A stretch of DNA of 64,000 nt from Propionivibrio sp. (GCA_003249625.1 QKII01000307.1:5515-69514); one strand, 5' to 3'; shown: positions 1 through 11,093, counted from the stretch's first letter. Numbers and translations: made by a program. The notes: generated from the sequence alone by a model not told the origin.

Positions 1-730
1 AGAGCGGCGACGACAGCGCGCAGTCGAAGCCATCCACATATCGGGGGGAAAGCACGCGAAACTCTTCCATCCTGATCAGTCCCTCGCGGGCCATTTGCTC
101 GGGCAGGCAGGCGCGCACGATACCCGCATCGACCTCCCGCCCTATCACAGCCTCGACGATCCGTGTCATGGGTAGCCCGAGAAAGCGCGTTTCCCGCACC
201 GCCGATTCCGGATCGACCCCGTCGCGCAACATCTCGCGCGCCGCGATGAGATAACCACCGAACGCCTCCGGAGCCACGGCGGCAATGCTTCGTCCGGCCA
301 GATCCCGCAATTTGACGAGTTCGGTACGCTCGGCACGCGCCAGCACCACGGAACCGAGGGCCTGCCCGCTGCGCGCGGCGTGAGGCGACTGCAGCGTGGC
401 GATCCGGCTGAGACCGAACTGCGCTTCAAGCGTGACGTAGTAACCCGGATTGGTAATCACCAGATCGACCTGCTTCGCGGCAATCGCCTCACGCAAACCG
501 TCAGCGTCGTAGTTGTGCAGGTGAAAGCCATGGCCCGGGAGTTCCCGGTTCAGGTGGTCGATCACCGGTGACCAGTCGGAAATCGCTGCCTGCTCGCCCT
601 GGAAGGCGAACACGCCGACCGCTACGCCACTTGAATTGCCGGCATGGGCAACGATGGAAAACACCGCCAACAACAGGAAAAGCAGCGCACACACCTTTGT
701 CCGGCGGCAAACCAGGGCCGTCGCCGCCAT
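1..730 (-). CDS. PhnD-like periplasmic substrate-binding domain protein, 3' end outside the window
   Basis: I translated this from the minus strand; it stays open for 243 codons and runs off the window, so the C-terminus is missing. Residues about 10-31 form a hydrophobic export signal ending in an AHA-type cleavage site. The mature part reads as a periplasmic binding fold of the phosphate/phosphonate (PhnD, PF12974) type: a GVFAFQGEQAA strand, a VIDHLNREL helix, and the typical VDLVITNPGYYVTLE segment, followed by LVKLRDLAGRSIAAV. Such domains occur either as free ABC solute-binding proteins or as the sensor part of TtrS-like histidine kinases; the missing part decides which. It starts 5 bases after the stop of the upstream methyltransferase gene, so the two are probably co-transcribed. 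Confidence 0.75.
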   Translation of the reverse strand, partial: MAATALVCRRTKVCALLFLLLAVFSIVAHAGNSSGVAVGVFAFQGEQAAISDWSPVIDHLNRELPGHGFHLHNYDADGLREAIAAKQVDLVITNPGYYVTLEAQFGLSRIATLQSPHAARSGQALGSVVLARAERTELVKLRDLAGRSIAAVAPEAFGGYLIAAREMLRDGVDPESAVRETRFLGLPMTRIVEAVIGREVDAGIVRACLPEQMAREGLIRMEEFRVLSPRYVDGFDCALSSPL

Positions 731-735
731 TGCGT

Positions 736-1890
736 TCAGGCGTGCCCCAGGCGCCAAAGTGAAGTCACCTCGGCCGCTCGCGCCGCGTGCAGCGGATCGT
801 CGGGATCGAATGCCTTGGCATGCGTCGGCCGCGCGTCGATTCGGCCAAGCACCTTCAGCCCGGACTGTTCAATCCACCCCAGCAAGGTTTCGCGCGAGCG
901 CAGTTTCAGGTGTTCCGCAAGGTCAGAGAGAATCAGCCATCCCTCGCCGGCGGGCTCAAGATGTGCCACCAATCCAGCGAGAAAGCCGCGCAACATGCGG
1001 CTATCCGGGTCGTAAACGGCATATTCCAGCGCCGAACTCGGTTTGCCGGGCACCCACGGCGGATTGCATACGATCAGAGGCGCATGCCCGACTGGAAACA
1101 GGTCGGCCTGCTGCACTTCCACTTGAGCAGCAAGCCCCAGGCGTTCAACGTTCTCGCGTGCGCATGCCAGCGCGCGCGCATCCTGATCGGTCGCCACCAC
1201 GCGTTTGATTCCGCGCTTCGCCAGGACGGCTGCCAGAACGCCAGTACCGGCACCGATATCGAACGCCAGGCTGTTGGCTGACAGTGCGGCCGGCAGGGGC
1301 GCATCACCGACAAGCGCCACGTATTCGCCGCGCACTGGCGAAAACACCCCGTAGTGCGGATGAATACGTGCGCCCAATGCAGGAACAGGTACGCCTTTTT
1401 TGCGCCATTCATACGCCCCAACGAGACCGAGCAGTTCGCGCAGGGAAGCCACGTAGGGCGCATCCGCGGCGCCGTAGACCATTTCACATGCTTCACGCAT
1501 ATCCGGCGCTCGCCGCAGCGGAATGACGTGCCCGACGTCGACCGGAATCAGCAGCATCCCGAGCAGCCGGGACCGCTGTGCCTGCGCCATGCGCTTGCGG
1601 TGAAAGGCTTCAGGGTATTCCACGGCTGGTTTGCCGCCGGAACGTGGCTTTCTGTCCGCGCGCCGAGCCATGGCCTGCAAAAGCTGGCGGGCATTCTGGA
1701 AGTCGCCGCGCCACAACAGTGCCGTTCCCTCGCAGGCCAACCGGTAGGCTGCATCGGCGGTCAGCGTGTCGTCAGCCACCACAACGCGGCGCGGCGGCAG
1801 CACTCCAGCTTCCGAACGCCACAGCGCCGAGCGCGAGGCATCTCCTTCCTGCCATGCGAGCAGCACGGTGGGTGTTTCAATATTCGTCAT
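736..1890 (-). CDS. class I SAM-dependent methyltransferase
   Basis: A 384-residue protein. The C-terminal half is a Rossmann methyltransferase: motif I DIGAGTG at 211-217, the acidic motif II region around VVATDQDAR, and an NPPW motif at 276-279, the signature of enzymes that methylate amide or ring nitrogens (HemK/PrmC, RsmC/RlmG type). The N-terminal 170 residues are a separate helical domain I do not recognise, as in two-domain rRNA methyltransferases. The substrate cannot be told from sequence; rRNA or a protein glutamine are the likely classes. The start codon overlaps the stop of the upstream GGDEF gene (TAATG), which suggests translational coupling, and the PhnD-like gene follows 5 bases later. 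Confidence 0.8.
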   Translation of the reverse strand: MTNIETPTVLLAWQEGDASRSALWRSEAGVLPPRRVVVADDTLTADAAYRLACEGTALLWRGDFQNARQLLQAMARRADRKPRSGGKPAVEYPEAFHRKRMAQAQRSRLLGMLLIPVDVGHVIPLRRAPDMREACEMVYGAADAPYVASLRELLGLVGAYEWRKKGVPVPALGARIHPHYGVFSPVRGEYVALVGDAPLPAALSANSLAFDIGAGTGVLAAVLAKRGIKRVVATDQDARALACARENVERLGLAAQVEVQQADLFPVGHAPLIVCNPPWVPGKPSSALEYAVYDPDSRMLRGFLAGLVAHLEPAGEGWLILSDLAEHLKLRSRETLLGWIEQSGLKVLGRIDARPTHAKAFDPDDPLHAARAAEVTSLWRLGHA

Positions 1891-4517
1891 TATTGGGCGT
1901 CGGGCTTATAGCAGTGTTTTTCCCGCAACAGCTGAAAATAATCGTGATCGTCGACCAGCATATGCTCGGCGACGATATCGCGGGTCACGAACGATACCAC
2001 GTCACCAAGCGCCAGTTCGCCAGCCACGGCCATGCTGCGCAATTCCAGGGCCCGTTCAACCAGCTTCTGATGTTTCAGTGCGTGGCTTTCCACTTCTGCG
2101 TAGCCATAGCGGGCCAGGACAAATTCTTCGCTACGGAAATGGCTCATCACTGAGTCGATCAATTCATCGAGCATTTCCGGCAGTTTATCCAGCGGAATCC
2201 GCCCGTTTGAGACGGCACTGATCAGTGTGTTGCCATGACTGATCAACTCCTTGTGTTCTCTATCGATGGAGGAATCGCCGCACTCATAGGCCCGTCGCCA
2301 CACAAGGTTGGGAATTTGCCGCGATGGAGAGAGCTCTATCTGGGCTAGCGCCGCACCCCTTCCTTGGCTGCCGACGACATGTACCTGTGCACGACCCAAA
2401 GCTTTGGCAACGTACATCGCGTTGTCTGCGTTCTTCAGCAGGGTTTCCTCATTGTTCCCGTGCTCCGGATACATCGCGATACCAACGCTACAGTCGATAC
2501 ACACGGTGTCGTTCCCCTGAAGAGCGACAGGCGCACAAAGCGACTGACGGATCTTTTCCGCCACATTCACCGCGTTTTCCCTGCCGCTGGTCATCGGCAG
2601 AATCACCACGAATTCGTCGCCCCCCACACGGGCCAGCGTATCCGACTCGCGCAGACATTTCTGGATTCGATCGGCAATTACCTTGAGCAGTTGGTCGCCT
2701 ACCGAGTGTCCATAACGGTCGTTCACCGGTTTGAACCGGTCGAGATCGATCATCATCAGCGCCAGGCTGGTATTCTCGCGACGCGACTGGCTGATCGCCA
2801 TGCGAATCCGGTCCTGAAACAGACGACGATTGGGCAACTGCGTAAGCGGATCGTAATTCGCGAGGCGCGACATCTCCGCGGCGACCTGTGAGCGGCGTGT
2901 AATATCGGTTGCCACTCCACAGCCGTAGGATCGTCCCTGTGCATCGAAAAATACGGATACAGACAGAAGGACGGTTCGCCGAACACCGTTCTTATGTATA
3001 TAGGTCCACTCCCGTTCTTCCGGAACGCCGCTCATCCGGGCTTTGGCGACAAATACTTCGAAGCCCGGTTCGACCTGAAAACCTAACTCGTCGCTCAACT
3101 CCTTCGCACGAGCAGCCACTTCATCCACATCGTGCAACGCTAGCGGTGTCTGTTTTCCGATCATCTCGCCAGCAGAATAGCCGAGCATGACTTCTGCACC
3201 GGGACTGAACATCGTAATCAAGCCATCACTGTCCGTAGCAATGATTGCCTGAGGAACAGCAGCAAGAATCGAAGCGCTGATGCGTTCGTGTTCGCGCAAA
3301 GCCACATCGCTTTGCATGCGCGCTTCTATCGCTTCATCCAGCAACCCCAGCGCGAAATCGATACACCGTAACTCGTCTCCGACTGCTGGATGACCCGACG
3401 CATTCGAATTTTGCTTCCGAATCAGGTTATCGACCCGTCTCTGGATGCCTTGGAGCGGCCCGGCAACCCGCCCTATGAATACGAGAAATGCCAGCCCGGC
3501 AAGCAGTAGCGTCGCGGCCATGCCAAACAAGGCCAATCGCTCCTTGCCGCGAGCACGCTCGAAATGCTCAAGCATATATTTATCCGCCAGAGAGCCGATA
3601 CTTTGCGTCAGTTCTCCCGCCGCGGTCATAACCGCCATCGATGCAACAACGTAGTGATTCCGTTCGTCGCGATCATCGAGCATGAACTGCTGTCGTTCCG
3701 CGGCGTTCAGTATCTCGTCCTGCCGCGGGCGTAATTGATTGAACAGCGTTGAATGGAGCCTCTCCATGGCCGCAAGAGTCCCGTGATCACCAAAACTCTG
3801 CAGGCCAACGTCCATCCCCTCCCACAGCATCATGGATTGCCCTCGCATCAAGCGAACGGTAGCAACCTCGCGCGGCTCAAAAGCACGCCCCGACAGCGCA
3901 TTGGCCCCGAATAGACTCGATTCCGCACCGATAAGCGTGCGAAAAAGTATCGATGACACGCGAAGATTGTTCAGGTGTTCAAAGGCAGCATCCCGGATGG
4001 TCGGGTAATCCGTGAGTTCATACATCAAGCCAAGCAGATTAGCCGTCAGCTCGTTGGAAAGCGTCATCCACCCCTCCGCAAGCGTGGGATCACGCGCTTC
4101 GACAGGCAGCACAAACGCTTTATCGAGTCCTGGACGTAGCTCCCGTAGCTTGCCCCAGAGGCGCCTGACATCTTCAGCGCGCGCACGACTCCCGGCCGGA
4201 ACGAGCGAAAGTGCATCCTGGATATTCCTGTCAACGACTGGCCGACGCTCATCGAGAAATTGCCGGTGAACCTGCACAAGCGGCGCCTTCCCGAGCAATC
4301 CGACCAAACTTCGCCCACGTTCCGCGATAAAACCGTCGACTGCAACCAGGCACATGTCGGCAATCCGGTTGCGTTCCCCCATCAAGGTAGCTTCGCGAAA
4401 CGTCTCGCGACTTTCACCATATTCAGCAACGGCGAAGCCCAGCGCGATAGCCGCCAGTGAGCCGACCATCAACGCCATGAGTACCCGAAGCGGTATCTCC
4501 TGCAACACTTTCTTCAT
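1890..4517 (-). CDS. membrane diguanylate cyclase: sensor, PAS, GGDEF and C-terminal bacteriohemerythrin
   Basis: An 875-residue inner-membrane signalling protein. A first membrane segment lies at about 10-30 and a second at about 330-352, enclosing a roughly 300-residue helical periplasmic region. After the second segment come a HAMP-like linker, a PAS domain (about 410-540, with the VATDITRR exit), a GGDEF domain (about 555-715) and a hemerythrin domain to the end. The active loop GGDEF is intact, and RESD sits five residues before it, the product-inhibition I-site, so this should be an active, feedback-inhibited diguanylate cyclase. The hemerythrin part shows the di-iron pattern: IDREHKEL, HFRSEE, HALKHQ, AEHMLVDD. 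Family knowledge implies O2 or redox sensing by that domain; the periplasmic ligand is unknown. Confidence 0.9.
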   Translation of the reverse strand: MKKVLQEIPLRVLMALMVGSLAAIALGFAVAEYGESRETFREATLMGERNRIADMCLVAVDGFIAERGRSLVGLLGKAPLVQVHRQFLDERRPVVDRNIQDALSLVPAGSRARAEDVRRLWGKLRELRPGLDKAFVLPVEARDPTLAEGWMTLSNELTANLLGLMYELTDYPTIRDAAFEHLNNLRVSSILFRTLIGAESSLFGANALSGRAFEPREVATVRLMRGQSMMLWEGMDVGLQSFGDHGTLAAMERLHSTLFNQLRPRQDEILNAAERQQFMLDDRDERNHYVVASMAVMTAAGELTQSIGSLADKYMLEHFERARGKERLALFGMAATLLLAGLAFLVFIGRVAGPLQGIQRRVDNLIRKQNSNASGHPAVGDELRCIDFALGLLDEAIEARMQSDVALREHERISASILAAVPQAIIATDSDGLITMFSPGAEVMLGYSAGEMIGKQTPLALHDVDEVAARAKELSDELGFQVEPGFEVFVAKARMSGVPEEREWTYIHKNGVRRTVLLSVSVFFDAQGRSYGCGVATDITRRSQVAAEMSRLANYDPLTQLPNRRLFQDRIRMAISQSRRENTSLALMMIDLDRFKPVNDRYGHSVGDQLLKVIADRIQKCLRESDTLARVGGDEFVVILPMTSGRENAVNVAEKIRQSLCAPVALQGNDTVCIDCSVGIAMYPEHGNNEETLLKNADNAMYVAKALGRAQVHVVGSQGRGAALAQIELSPSRQIPNLVWRRAYECGDSSIDREHKELISHGNTLISAVSNGRIPLDKLPEMLDELIDSVMSHFRSEEFVLARYGYAEVESHALKHQKLVERALELRSMAVAGELALGDVVSFVTRDIVAEHMLVDDHDYFQLLREKHCYKPDAQ

Positions 4518-4656
4518 TATTGGAACCGAGGGATCTCAGGTTGACGGCAAGTATTACCCACCTGCAGACAGCAAGTCAAAGTGAAAATCACCTTTCGCCG
4601 TGCATCGTAGCAAATGCGCACATGGGCGGGCCGAATCAGTGGATACCTGCGCCTGC

Positions 4657-6628
4657 TTATCTTGCGGGCGGCAAGACGAAATCCCCCGGCCGGCGAAACA
4701 GATGGCCCAAAACTGCTCGGACGAGCTTGCGCCAATCCATGTCGAAAACCTGGCGAGCGCGCAGGGCAACGTTGAGTGCCAGAACAAAGCTGACGACAAG
4801 ATTGAAGAATCCGATCGCCGCCACGCCAAGCACTGCCCACAACAGCAGTGCCGAATCCGGCTCTCCGCCTGTACCCACCAGTGCCACCGACATGGCGGGT
4901 ATCCACGGGCAACCCCCACAGCGTACCGAATACGGTCGCCCCGCCGAGAAGGAAGCCGAAAGCGAGGTTGCCTGCCAGTGCGCCGAGGTTATCCCCAACG
5001 TAGCTGGCGACCCGGTCCAGCCGCTTTCTGCCAACAAGAAAGCGCAGCCAGCGCAAATGCCGCAAGCGCCGGGAAAAGCGGTTATAAACAGCATAGTTGT
5101 CGAAATAACCGCTGATCAACCCGGCAAGAAACAGGCAGACGCCACACAGCGCGCCATAGAACAGCGAGCCGCTGTATATCAGGCTTTGCTCGCCTAGAAG
5201 ATGCGTGGCCTTATCCGGCCCGGCGAGCGGTAAGGCTACGAATCGCTGGAAGCCCCATGACAGGCCGGCAGCTACCGGAACGGCAACCAGGATGTTGCCC
5301 AGAATCGCCACGAGTTGACTACGCGTAGTGCGTGCAATCAGCGCGGTCAACGCTTGCAGGTCGCTCACTCGCCCGCCGCTCTGGCTGATCGTTCCGGCAA
5401 TGGTGTTGGCCATCATCGCCGGTTGCTTGGTCGCCACGGTGCCATGCAGTACATGGATGATGCAGAAGCCCACGCCGTAGTTCAGGCAATACGCCAGCGC
5501 CTCGACCAGCGGCGCCATGCCGAGTTTTCCTAGCAACAGCTTGATGCACGCCATGACCCCAATGACCAGCCCTCCGATGGCGGCAGCCCCGGCCAGTTGC
5601 AAATACTCACGTCGCGTCTCGGTAATGAAGTGCTCGCCGTCGTGGCCCACGTGCTCGGTGATACGCAGGGCGATCAGCTCGGTATTGTGCCGCCAATGCT
5701 GGCGGAGATCATCGCGGCGGCACTCCTCTTCGACCAAGTGCGTAAACAGGCCTACGATCGACGGCATGGCCGTCTCGCCATCAGGGCGATGCATCAGTCG
5801 ATCAAGGATTTCCAAAAGCAATTCACAGCGAGCAATCAGCTGCGTCAGGCGCTGCATGTGGTACGTCAGGCGGATGCTCGTCCCCTCGCGCGCGGCACGC
5901 TTGCGCATTCTCTCAATCATGCCAACGCATTGATCGAGCAGCACAAGAAGATGTTTTTCGTCGCAGGCCAGCGATTCGGGCTTTCCCCATGCCAGCGGAT
6001 ACGCCTGGATATAGGCTAGCAGTTCCTCGTTCTGGGTGACAAACGGCGATTCGTACGTTTCCAGCGCCGGCTCCAGCCGCAGCAGTTCCGGCTCCATGCC
6101 AGCCGCGGCTATCCAGTAGGACAACACGCGCAACGCACGCAGCATATCGACGATTGCTTGCGGCATGGTCTGACTAGCGTTCTGCGTTTCGAAACGCAAT
6201 ACGGAAAGGAATTGCAGCCAGGCATTTTCCCCAACACCGACGACCCACTCCGCGTCTGATGGCTTGTGAAACACTTGGCGCATGACCGAGCGCAGCAGAT
6301 CATCGTCCAGCTCCTCCGGCAGGATCTTGTGACCGAGTCGGCGGAACAGTTCGGTAAAGAAGCCGGTGTTGGGGTGGATTCCGATCGATGTGTAGATATC
6401 CGTATGCCGGCACTGACTGATGACGGCAATCACAGCCTCGCGCACGACACGGGCGAGTTCCGCGTTTTCATGCAGCGTCTCGCATACCGCAAGCAGATTG
6501 CTCCGTGCCGCCGGCACATCGTCGGCATGACGCGGGCGAATCGCATCGACGAGTACAACGAGCAGATCGACCGGACTAGCCGCATCCGGGTCAGCGGCCA
6601 GACGGACCAGAACTTGTTCAAAAGCCAT
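4657..6628 (-). pseudogene. Gcr-family ('site-specific recombinase', PF10136) membrane protein with an apparent frameshift
   Basis: From ATG 6628 the frame encodes the long N-terminal helical region and several membrane segments of the Gcr family, a betaproteobacterial/neisserial membrane protein whose 'recombinase' name has little experimental support. The frame is convincing up to GLPVDTRHV, close to the family's conserved motif before the last membrane segments. It then turns into low-quality Arg/Gly/Ser-rich sequence ending at 4517. The neighbouring frame carries the expected tail, a hydrophobic stretch (LLLWAVLGVAAIGFFNLVVS and on) ending RRPGDFVLPPAR at 4657. Removing one G around 4883-4892 joins the two cleanly. 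This is a real disruption or a one-base assembly error. If uncorrected, the product carries an aberrant tail and the reading stops at 4517. Confidence 0.7.
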
Positions 6629-6652
6629 CAAGAATACGTTACCTCACCCTGA

Positions 6653-7009
6653 TTATTTCCCGATCGGTGCGCCGCGCCCGGAATATCGATCACTCATGCG
6701 ATACGCCGCATCGGTAAATTGACCCTTGGGATTCTCGCGACAATAGCGCTCGATGAACTGCTCCACCGTGCTGCGCGATACGTCCGACACCTGCTGCTTT
6801 GGATTAGCGTAGTTGTGTCCGCTCAGAAAACCGCGCGCCCATGCAATAAAGCTGTCGCGCAGCTCCGTATCATCCTGCGAGGCCTGCCAAGCCACACACG
6901 AGTTATCGTCGAACCCCAGCATTTTCGGCGCCATCGTCGCTGCACTGCCGCTCATCGAATACAGCGCAAGCAACATGAAAACGCTGCCGGCAAATCGTTT
7001 GTTCGTCAT
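6653..7009 (-). CDS. small exported protein, Rap1a/HdeA-like
   Basis: 118 residues from ATG 7009, which has a good GAGAGG ribosome-binding site; longer in-frame starts lack one. A signal peptide covers residues about 1-24 (FAGSVFMLLALYSMSGSAA). The mature part has two cysteines, near DNSCVAW and ERYCRENP, that could form a disulfide, and the WARGFLSGHN plus YCRENP pattern seen in small periplasmic Rap1a/HdeA-like proteins. I infer a periplasmic location only; no function is assigned. It lies between the Gcr-family gene and the purL terminator and has its own translation signals. Confidence 0.65.
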   Translation of the reverse strand: MTNKRFAGSVFMLLALYSMSGSAATMAPKMLGFDDNSCVAWQASQDDTELRDSFIAWARGFLSGHNYANPKQQVSDVSRSTVEQFIERYCRENPKGQFTDAAYRMSDRYSGRGAPIGK

Positions 7010-7113
7010 CGGACAGAACCTCTCTTGTTCGTTGATCCGGGCATCATCGGGGCCTGCCCGATGCAGCCGAGTATAGCGTAGTCGCCTTGGAGCGCCTTCC
7101 ACGCCCCGGCGGC

Positions 7114-7143
7114 CAATAAAAAACGGGCGCCGAAGCGCCCGTT
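7114..7143 (-). terminator. Rho-independent terminator of purL
   Basis: A perfect 9-bp stem (arms 7122-7130 and 7135-7143) with a 4-base loop. On the minus strand it is followed by a run of T residues. It lies 20 bases downstream of the purL stop codon. Confidence 0.9.
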
Positions 7144-7163
7144 CGCTTTGACGTGCGTGAATG

Positions 7164-10100
7164 CTATCCGACCCACTTCCGCGCATTGCGGAACATGCGC
7201 ATCCATGGCGAATCCTCACCAAGATCGTCCGGGTGCCAGGACATCTGCACCGTGCGGAAAACGCGTTCCGGATGCGGCATCATGATCGAGAAGCGCCCGT
7301 CCGCCGTGGTCACGCCGGTGATCCCCGCCGGCGATCCGTTCGGGTTGTAGGGGTAAACCTCGGTCGCATTTCCACCGTTCCCGGTATTGTCGAGATAGCG
7401 CATAGCCACCAGCGCTTTGGCCTGCTGCTCGGCCGAATCGAACTCTGCACGCCCTTCGCCGTGCGAGACGACGATCGGCATGCGGCTGCCGCCCATGCCA
7501 GCGAAGAACAGCGACGGCGACTCAGGAATCTCGACCATCGTGAAGCGCGCCTCGAACTGTTCGACCCGGTTCCGCTCGAACCGCGGCCAGGCATCGGCAC
7601 CGGGGATCAGATCCTTCAGCGCGCTCATCATCTGGCAACCGTTGCAGACACCCAGGGCGAAGGTGTCATTGCGGCCAAAGAAGGCGGAGAACTCGTCACG
7701 CGCCCGCGGATTGAACAGGATCGTGCGCGCCCAGCCCTTGCCGGCGCCGAGCACGTCACCGTACGAGAAGCCGCCACAAGCCACGGCGCCCTTGAAATCG
7801 GCCAGCGAAACGCGACCGGAAAGAATGTCGCTCATATGCACGTCAACCGAGGCGAAGCCGGCACGGTCGAACGCCGCGGCCATCTCGATCTGGCTGTTGA
7901 CGCCCTGCTCGCGCAGGATGGCCATCTTTGGGCGCGCGCCCTTGGCGATGAACGGTGCGACGATGTCATCCGCCGGATCGTAGGTCAACGCTACCGACAA
8001 GCCCTTGTCGGCGGTGTCGAGGATGCGGTCGTATTCCTGCTGCGCGCACGCCGGGTTGTCACGCAGCGACTGCATGCGGAAACTCGTCTCCGACCAGGCA
8101 CGATGCAGGTCGGCACGATTCTCCCGCAACACCGTCTCTGTCTTGTAGTGAATGCACAGTTCGTCGCACTTTTCCGGTGAGCCGATGACTTCGACGCTGA
8201 GTCCAGCCATCTGCAAGGTAGACAGCACTGTATTGCGCACCGACCGGCGAATCTGGATGACCGCGCCCAGTTCCTCGGCGAACAGCGCGCGCAGCACGCC
8301 GGCCCGGGAGCCGTCGCACAGTTCGTTGAGATCGATCGACAGGCCACAGCGTGAAGCAAAGGCCATTTCAGCCAGTACGGCGAACAGGCCACCGTCCGAC
8401 CGGTCGTGATAAGCCAGCAGCAGGTCGTCACTAGCCAGCTTTTGCACCGTCGTGAAGAATGCCGCCAGTTTCTCCGGCTCATCGACATCCGGCACCTCGA
8501 CTCCTGTGGCGTTGAACACCTGCGCCAACGCCGAGCCGCCAAGACGGTTCCTGCCACCGCCGAGATCGATCAGCAACAGGTCGGTATCGCCTTCATCGAG
8601 GCGTAGTTGCGGCGTCAGCGTCTGCCACGCATTTTGCACCGGTGCGAAGGAGCTGACTACCAGCGACAGTGGCGCGACAACCTGCTTCTTCTCGCCACCG
8701 TCTTCCCAGGCGGTACGCATCGACAGCGAATCCTTGCCGACCGGGATCGAAACACCGATCTGCTGACAGATGTCGGAGACGGCGCGGACCGTGTCGAACA
8801 GGCGTGCATCCTCGCCCGGCACGCCGGCGGGGGCCATCCAGTTGGCTGAAAGCTTGACGTCGCCAAGCTTGGCGATTCGCGCGGCGGCGATATTGGTCAG
8901 CGCCTCGCCGAGCGCCATGCGACCCGAAGCCGGCGCATCAAGGATCGCTACCGGCGTCCGTTCGCCCATGGCAAATGCCTCGCCACGCAGTGTGTGAAAG
9001 CCCATGGTGGTCACGGCCACGTCAGCAACCGGCACCTGCCACGGCCCGACCATCTGGTCGCGCGCGGTCATGCCACCGACCGAACGGTCGCCGATCGAGA
9101 TCAGGAAGGTTTTATCGGCCACGGCCGGCAGGCGAAGCACGCGATAGGCAGCGTCCTTGACCTCTACCGAGGCCGGATCGAACGGCGCGGCGACGGTCGG
9201 CAGACGTGTCACGTCGCGGGTCATGCGCGGCGGCTTGCCGAGCAGCGCGTCCATGTCCATGTCGACCGGCTTGTCGCCGAAATGTCGGTCGGCGACGACC
9301 AGTCGGTTATCGTCGGTCGCTACGCCGACCACGGCGAACGGGCAGCGCTCACGCTCGCACATTGCCTGGAACTCGGGCAAGCGGCTCGGCGGGATTGCCA
9401 GCACGTAGCGTTCCTGCGACTCATTGCTCCAGATTTCGGCCGGCGACATGCCGGGTTCCTCGATCTTCACATCGCGCAATTCAAAGTGCGCACCGCAGCC
9501 AGCGCCGTGCGCCAATTCCGGCAGCGCGTTGGAAATGCCGCCGGCGCCGACGTCGTGGATCGACAGGATCGGGTTGCCGTCGCCTGGCGCGGCGATGTCT
9601 TTAGCCGGCGAACCGAGCTGCCAGCAACGATCGATGACCTCCTGCGCGCGCCGCTGCATTTCGGGGTTGCCGCGCTGCACCGAGGCGAAATCGAGGTCTT
9701 CGGCGTTGGTGCCGGTGCTCATCGAGCTGGCCGCGCCGCCACCGAGGCCGATAAGCATGCCGGGGCCGCCCAACTGGATGAGCAGCGTACCGGCCGGGAA
9801 GGTCTCGGACTTGAACGACTGGTTGTCGTTGATGTTGCCTACACCGCCTGCGACCATGATCGGCTTGTGGTAGCCACGCACCATCGCCTCGTCGCCCTCG
9901 CCCACGCGCTGCTCGTAGGTGCGGAAGTAACCAGCCAGGTTCGGGCGGCCGAATTCGTTGTTGAACGCGGCGGCACCGATCGGCCCTTCGAGCATGATGT
10001 CCAGCGCCGAAGAAATCCGCGACGGACGACCGTAGCTAGCCATTTCGGTTTCCCACGGCTGTTCCGCATCGGGCAGGTAAAGGTTGGACACCGAGAAGCC

Positions 10101-11093
10101 GCAGAGGCCGGCCTTCGGTTTGGAACCACGCCCGGTCGCGCCTTCGTCGCGGATCTCGCCGCCGGAACCGGTCGCTGCGCCAGGGAAAGGCGAGATCGCG
10201 GTCGGATGGTTGTGCGTCTCGACCTTGGCGAGAATGTGCGTCAGTTCCTTGTGGTAGGTATAGCTGCCGTCGGCCCCCGGATAGAAGCGCTCGACCTCGG
10301 TGCCTTCGAACACCGACGAATTGTCCGAATAGACTACGACGTTGCCTTCGGGATGCGCGGCATGCGTTTCCCGGATCATCCCGAACAACGTTTCCTTCTT
10401 CTGCTCGCCGTCGATGATCCACGAGGCATTGAAGATCTTGTGCCGACAGTGTTCGGAGTTGGCCTGCGCGAACATCATCAGTTCGACGTCGGTCGGGTTG
10501 CGGCCGGTCTTCACCACGAACAGGTCGACAAGGTAGTCGATCTCGTCTTCCGACAGCGCCAGGCCAAGGCGCGTGTTAGCCTCGACCAGCGCCTCACGGC
10601 CGCCAGCCAGCAGGTCGACGGTCGTCATCGGCTTCGGCGGGAAGTGGCGGAACAACTCGGCGGTCTGCTCGAAGCTGGCGAGTACCGCTTCGATCATCCG
10701 GTCATGCAGCAAGGCGGCGACGGCCGCACGCTGGCCTTCACTGACGCCCTCGATGCGAAAGGCGATGCCGCGCTCGATCCGGTCGATCGCCGCCAAACCG
10801 CTATTCAGCGCGATGTCGGTCGCCTTCGACGACCACGGCGAGATCGTACCGATGCGCGGCGTCACCAGGAACAGTTCCCCCTTGGTGACCGACTCGGCGG
10901 CCTTCTCTTCCAGCAAAGCGGCCAGTTGCTTGCGTTCCGTATCGCCCAGCGCCTGCGTCAGGCTCGCGAAATGCCAGTATTCCGCGCTGAGAATGCTCGC
11001 CCCGGGCACGACGGCCTGGATACGCTGCTGCAAGCCCTGCAGCCGGAAAACGGAGAAAGCGGGAGCCCCGCGCAAGAAGAGGATGTCGGCCAT
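7164..11093 (-). CDS. purL: phosphoribosylformylglycinamidine synthase, single-chain
   Basis: A 1309-residue cytoplasmic enzyme that makes FGAM from FGAR, glutamine and ATP in de novo purine synthesis. Its length and layout match the large single-chain PurL of beta- and gammaproteobacteria: an N-terminal PurS-like domain, a linker, two AIRS-type synthetase halves ([20 protein letters not shown]; later [16 protein letters not shown]) and a C-terminal class I glutamine amidotransferase. The amidotransferase nucleophile is the cysteine in GVCNGCQMM, and the catalytic His/Glu lie in MPHPER near the end. The start MADILFLRG is typical of the family. It is a stand-alone transcription unit, with a promoter-like element upstream and a terminator directly downstream. 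Confidence 0.98.
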   Translation of the reverse strand: MADILFLRGAPAFSVFRLQGLQQRIQAVVPGASILSAEYWHFASLTQALGDTERKQLAALLEEKAAESVTKGELFLVTPRIGTISPWSSKATDIALNSGLAAIDRIERGIAFRIEGVSEGQRAAVAALLHDRMIEAVLASFEQTAELFRHFPPKPMTTVDLLAGGREALVEANTRLGLALSEDEIDYLVDLFVVKTGRNPTDVELMMFAQANSEHCRHKIFNASWIIDGEQKKETLFGMIRETHAAHPEGNVVVYSDNSSVFEGTEVERFYPGADGSYTYHKELTHILAKVETHNHPTAISPFPGAATGSGGEIRDEGATGRGSKPKAGLCGFSVSNLYLPDAEQPWETEMASYGRPSRISSALDIMLEGPIGAAAFNNEFGRPNLAGYFRTYEQRVGEGDEAMVRGYHKPIMVAGGVGNINDNQSFKSETFPAGTLLIQLGGPGMLIGLGGGAASSMSTGTNAEDLDFASVQRGNPEMQRRAQEVIDRCWQLGSPAKDIAAPGDGNPILSIHDVGAGGISNALPELAHGAGCGAHFELRDVKIEEPGMSPAEIWSNESQERYVLAIPPSRLPEFQAMCERERCPFAVVGVATDDNRLVVADRHFGDKPVDMDMDALLGKPPRMTRDVTRLPTVAAPFDPASVEVKDAAYRVLRLPAVADKTFLISIGDRSVGGMTARDQMVGPWQVPVADVAVTTMGFHTLRGEAFAMGERTPVAILDAPASGRMALGEALTNIAAARIAKLGDVKLSANWMAPAGVPGEDARLFDTVRAVSDICQQIGVSIPVGKDSLSMRTAWEDGGEKKQVVAPLSLVVSSFAPVQNAWQTLTPQLRLDEGDTDLLLIDLGGGRNRLGGSALAQVFNATGVEVPDVDEPEKLAAFFTTVQKLASDDLLLAYHDRSDGGLFAVLAEMAFASRCGLSIDLNELCDGSRAGVLRALFAEELGAVIQIRRSVRNTVLSTLQMAGLSVEVIGSPEKCDELCIHYKTETVLRENRADLHRAWSETSFRMQSLRDNPACAQQEYDRILDTADKGLSVALTYDPADDIVAPFIAKGARPKMAILREQGVNSQIEMAAAFDRAGFASVDVHMSDILSGRVSLADFKGAVACGGFSYGDVLGAGKGWARTILFNPRARDEFSAFFGRNDTFALGVCNGCQMMSALKDLIPGADAWPRFERNRVEQFEARFTMVEIPESPSLFFAGMGGSRMPIVVSHGEGRAEFDSAEQQAKALVAMRYLDNTGNGGNATEVYPYNPNGSPAGITGVTTADGRFSIMMPHPERVFRTVQMSWHPDDLGEDSPWMRMFRNARKWVG

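Noticed and set aside
4517..4656. Last 47 codons of the long Gcr frame as genuine coding sequence
   Set aside because: Arg/Ser-rich with no family similarity; the adjacent frame carries the expected C-terminus that stops at 4657.
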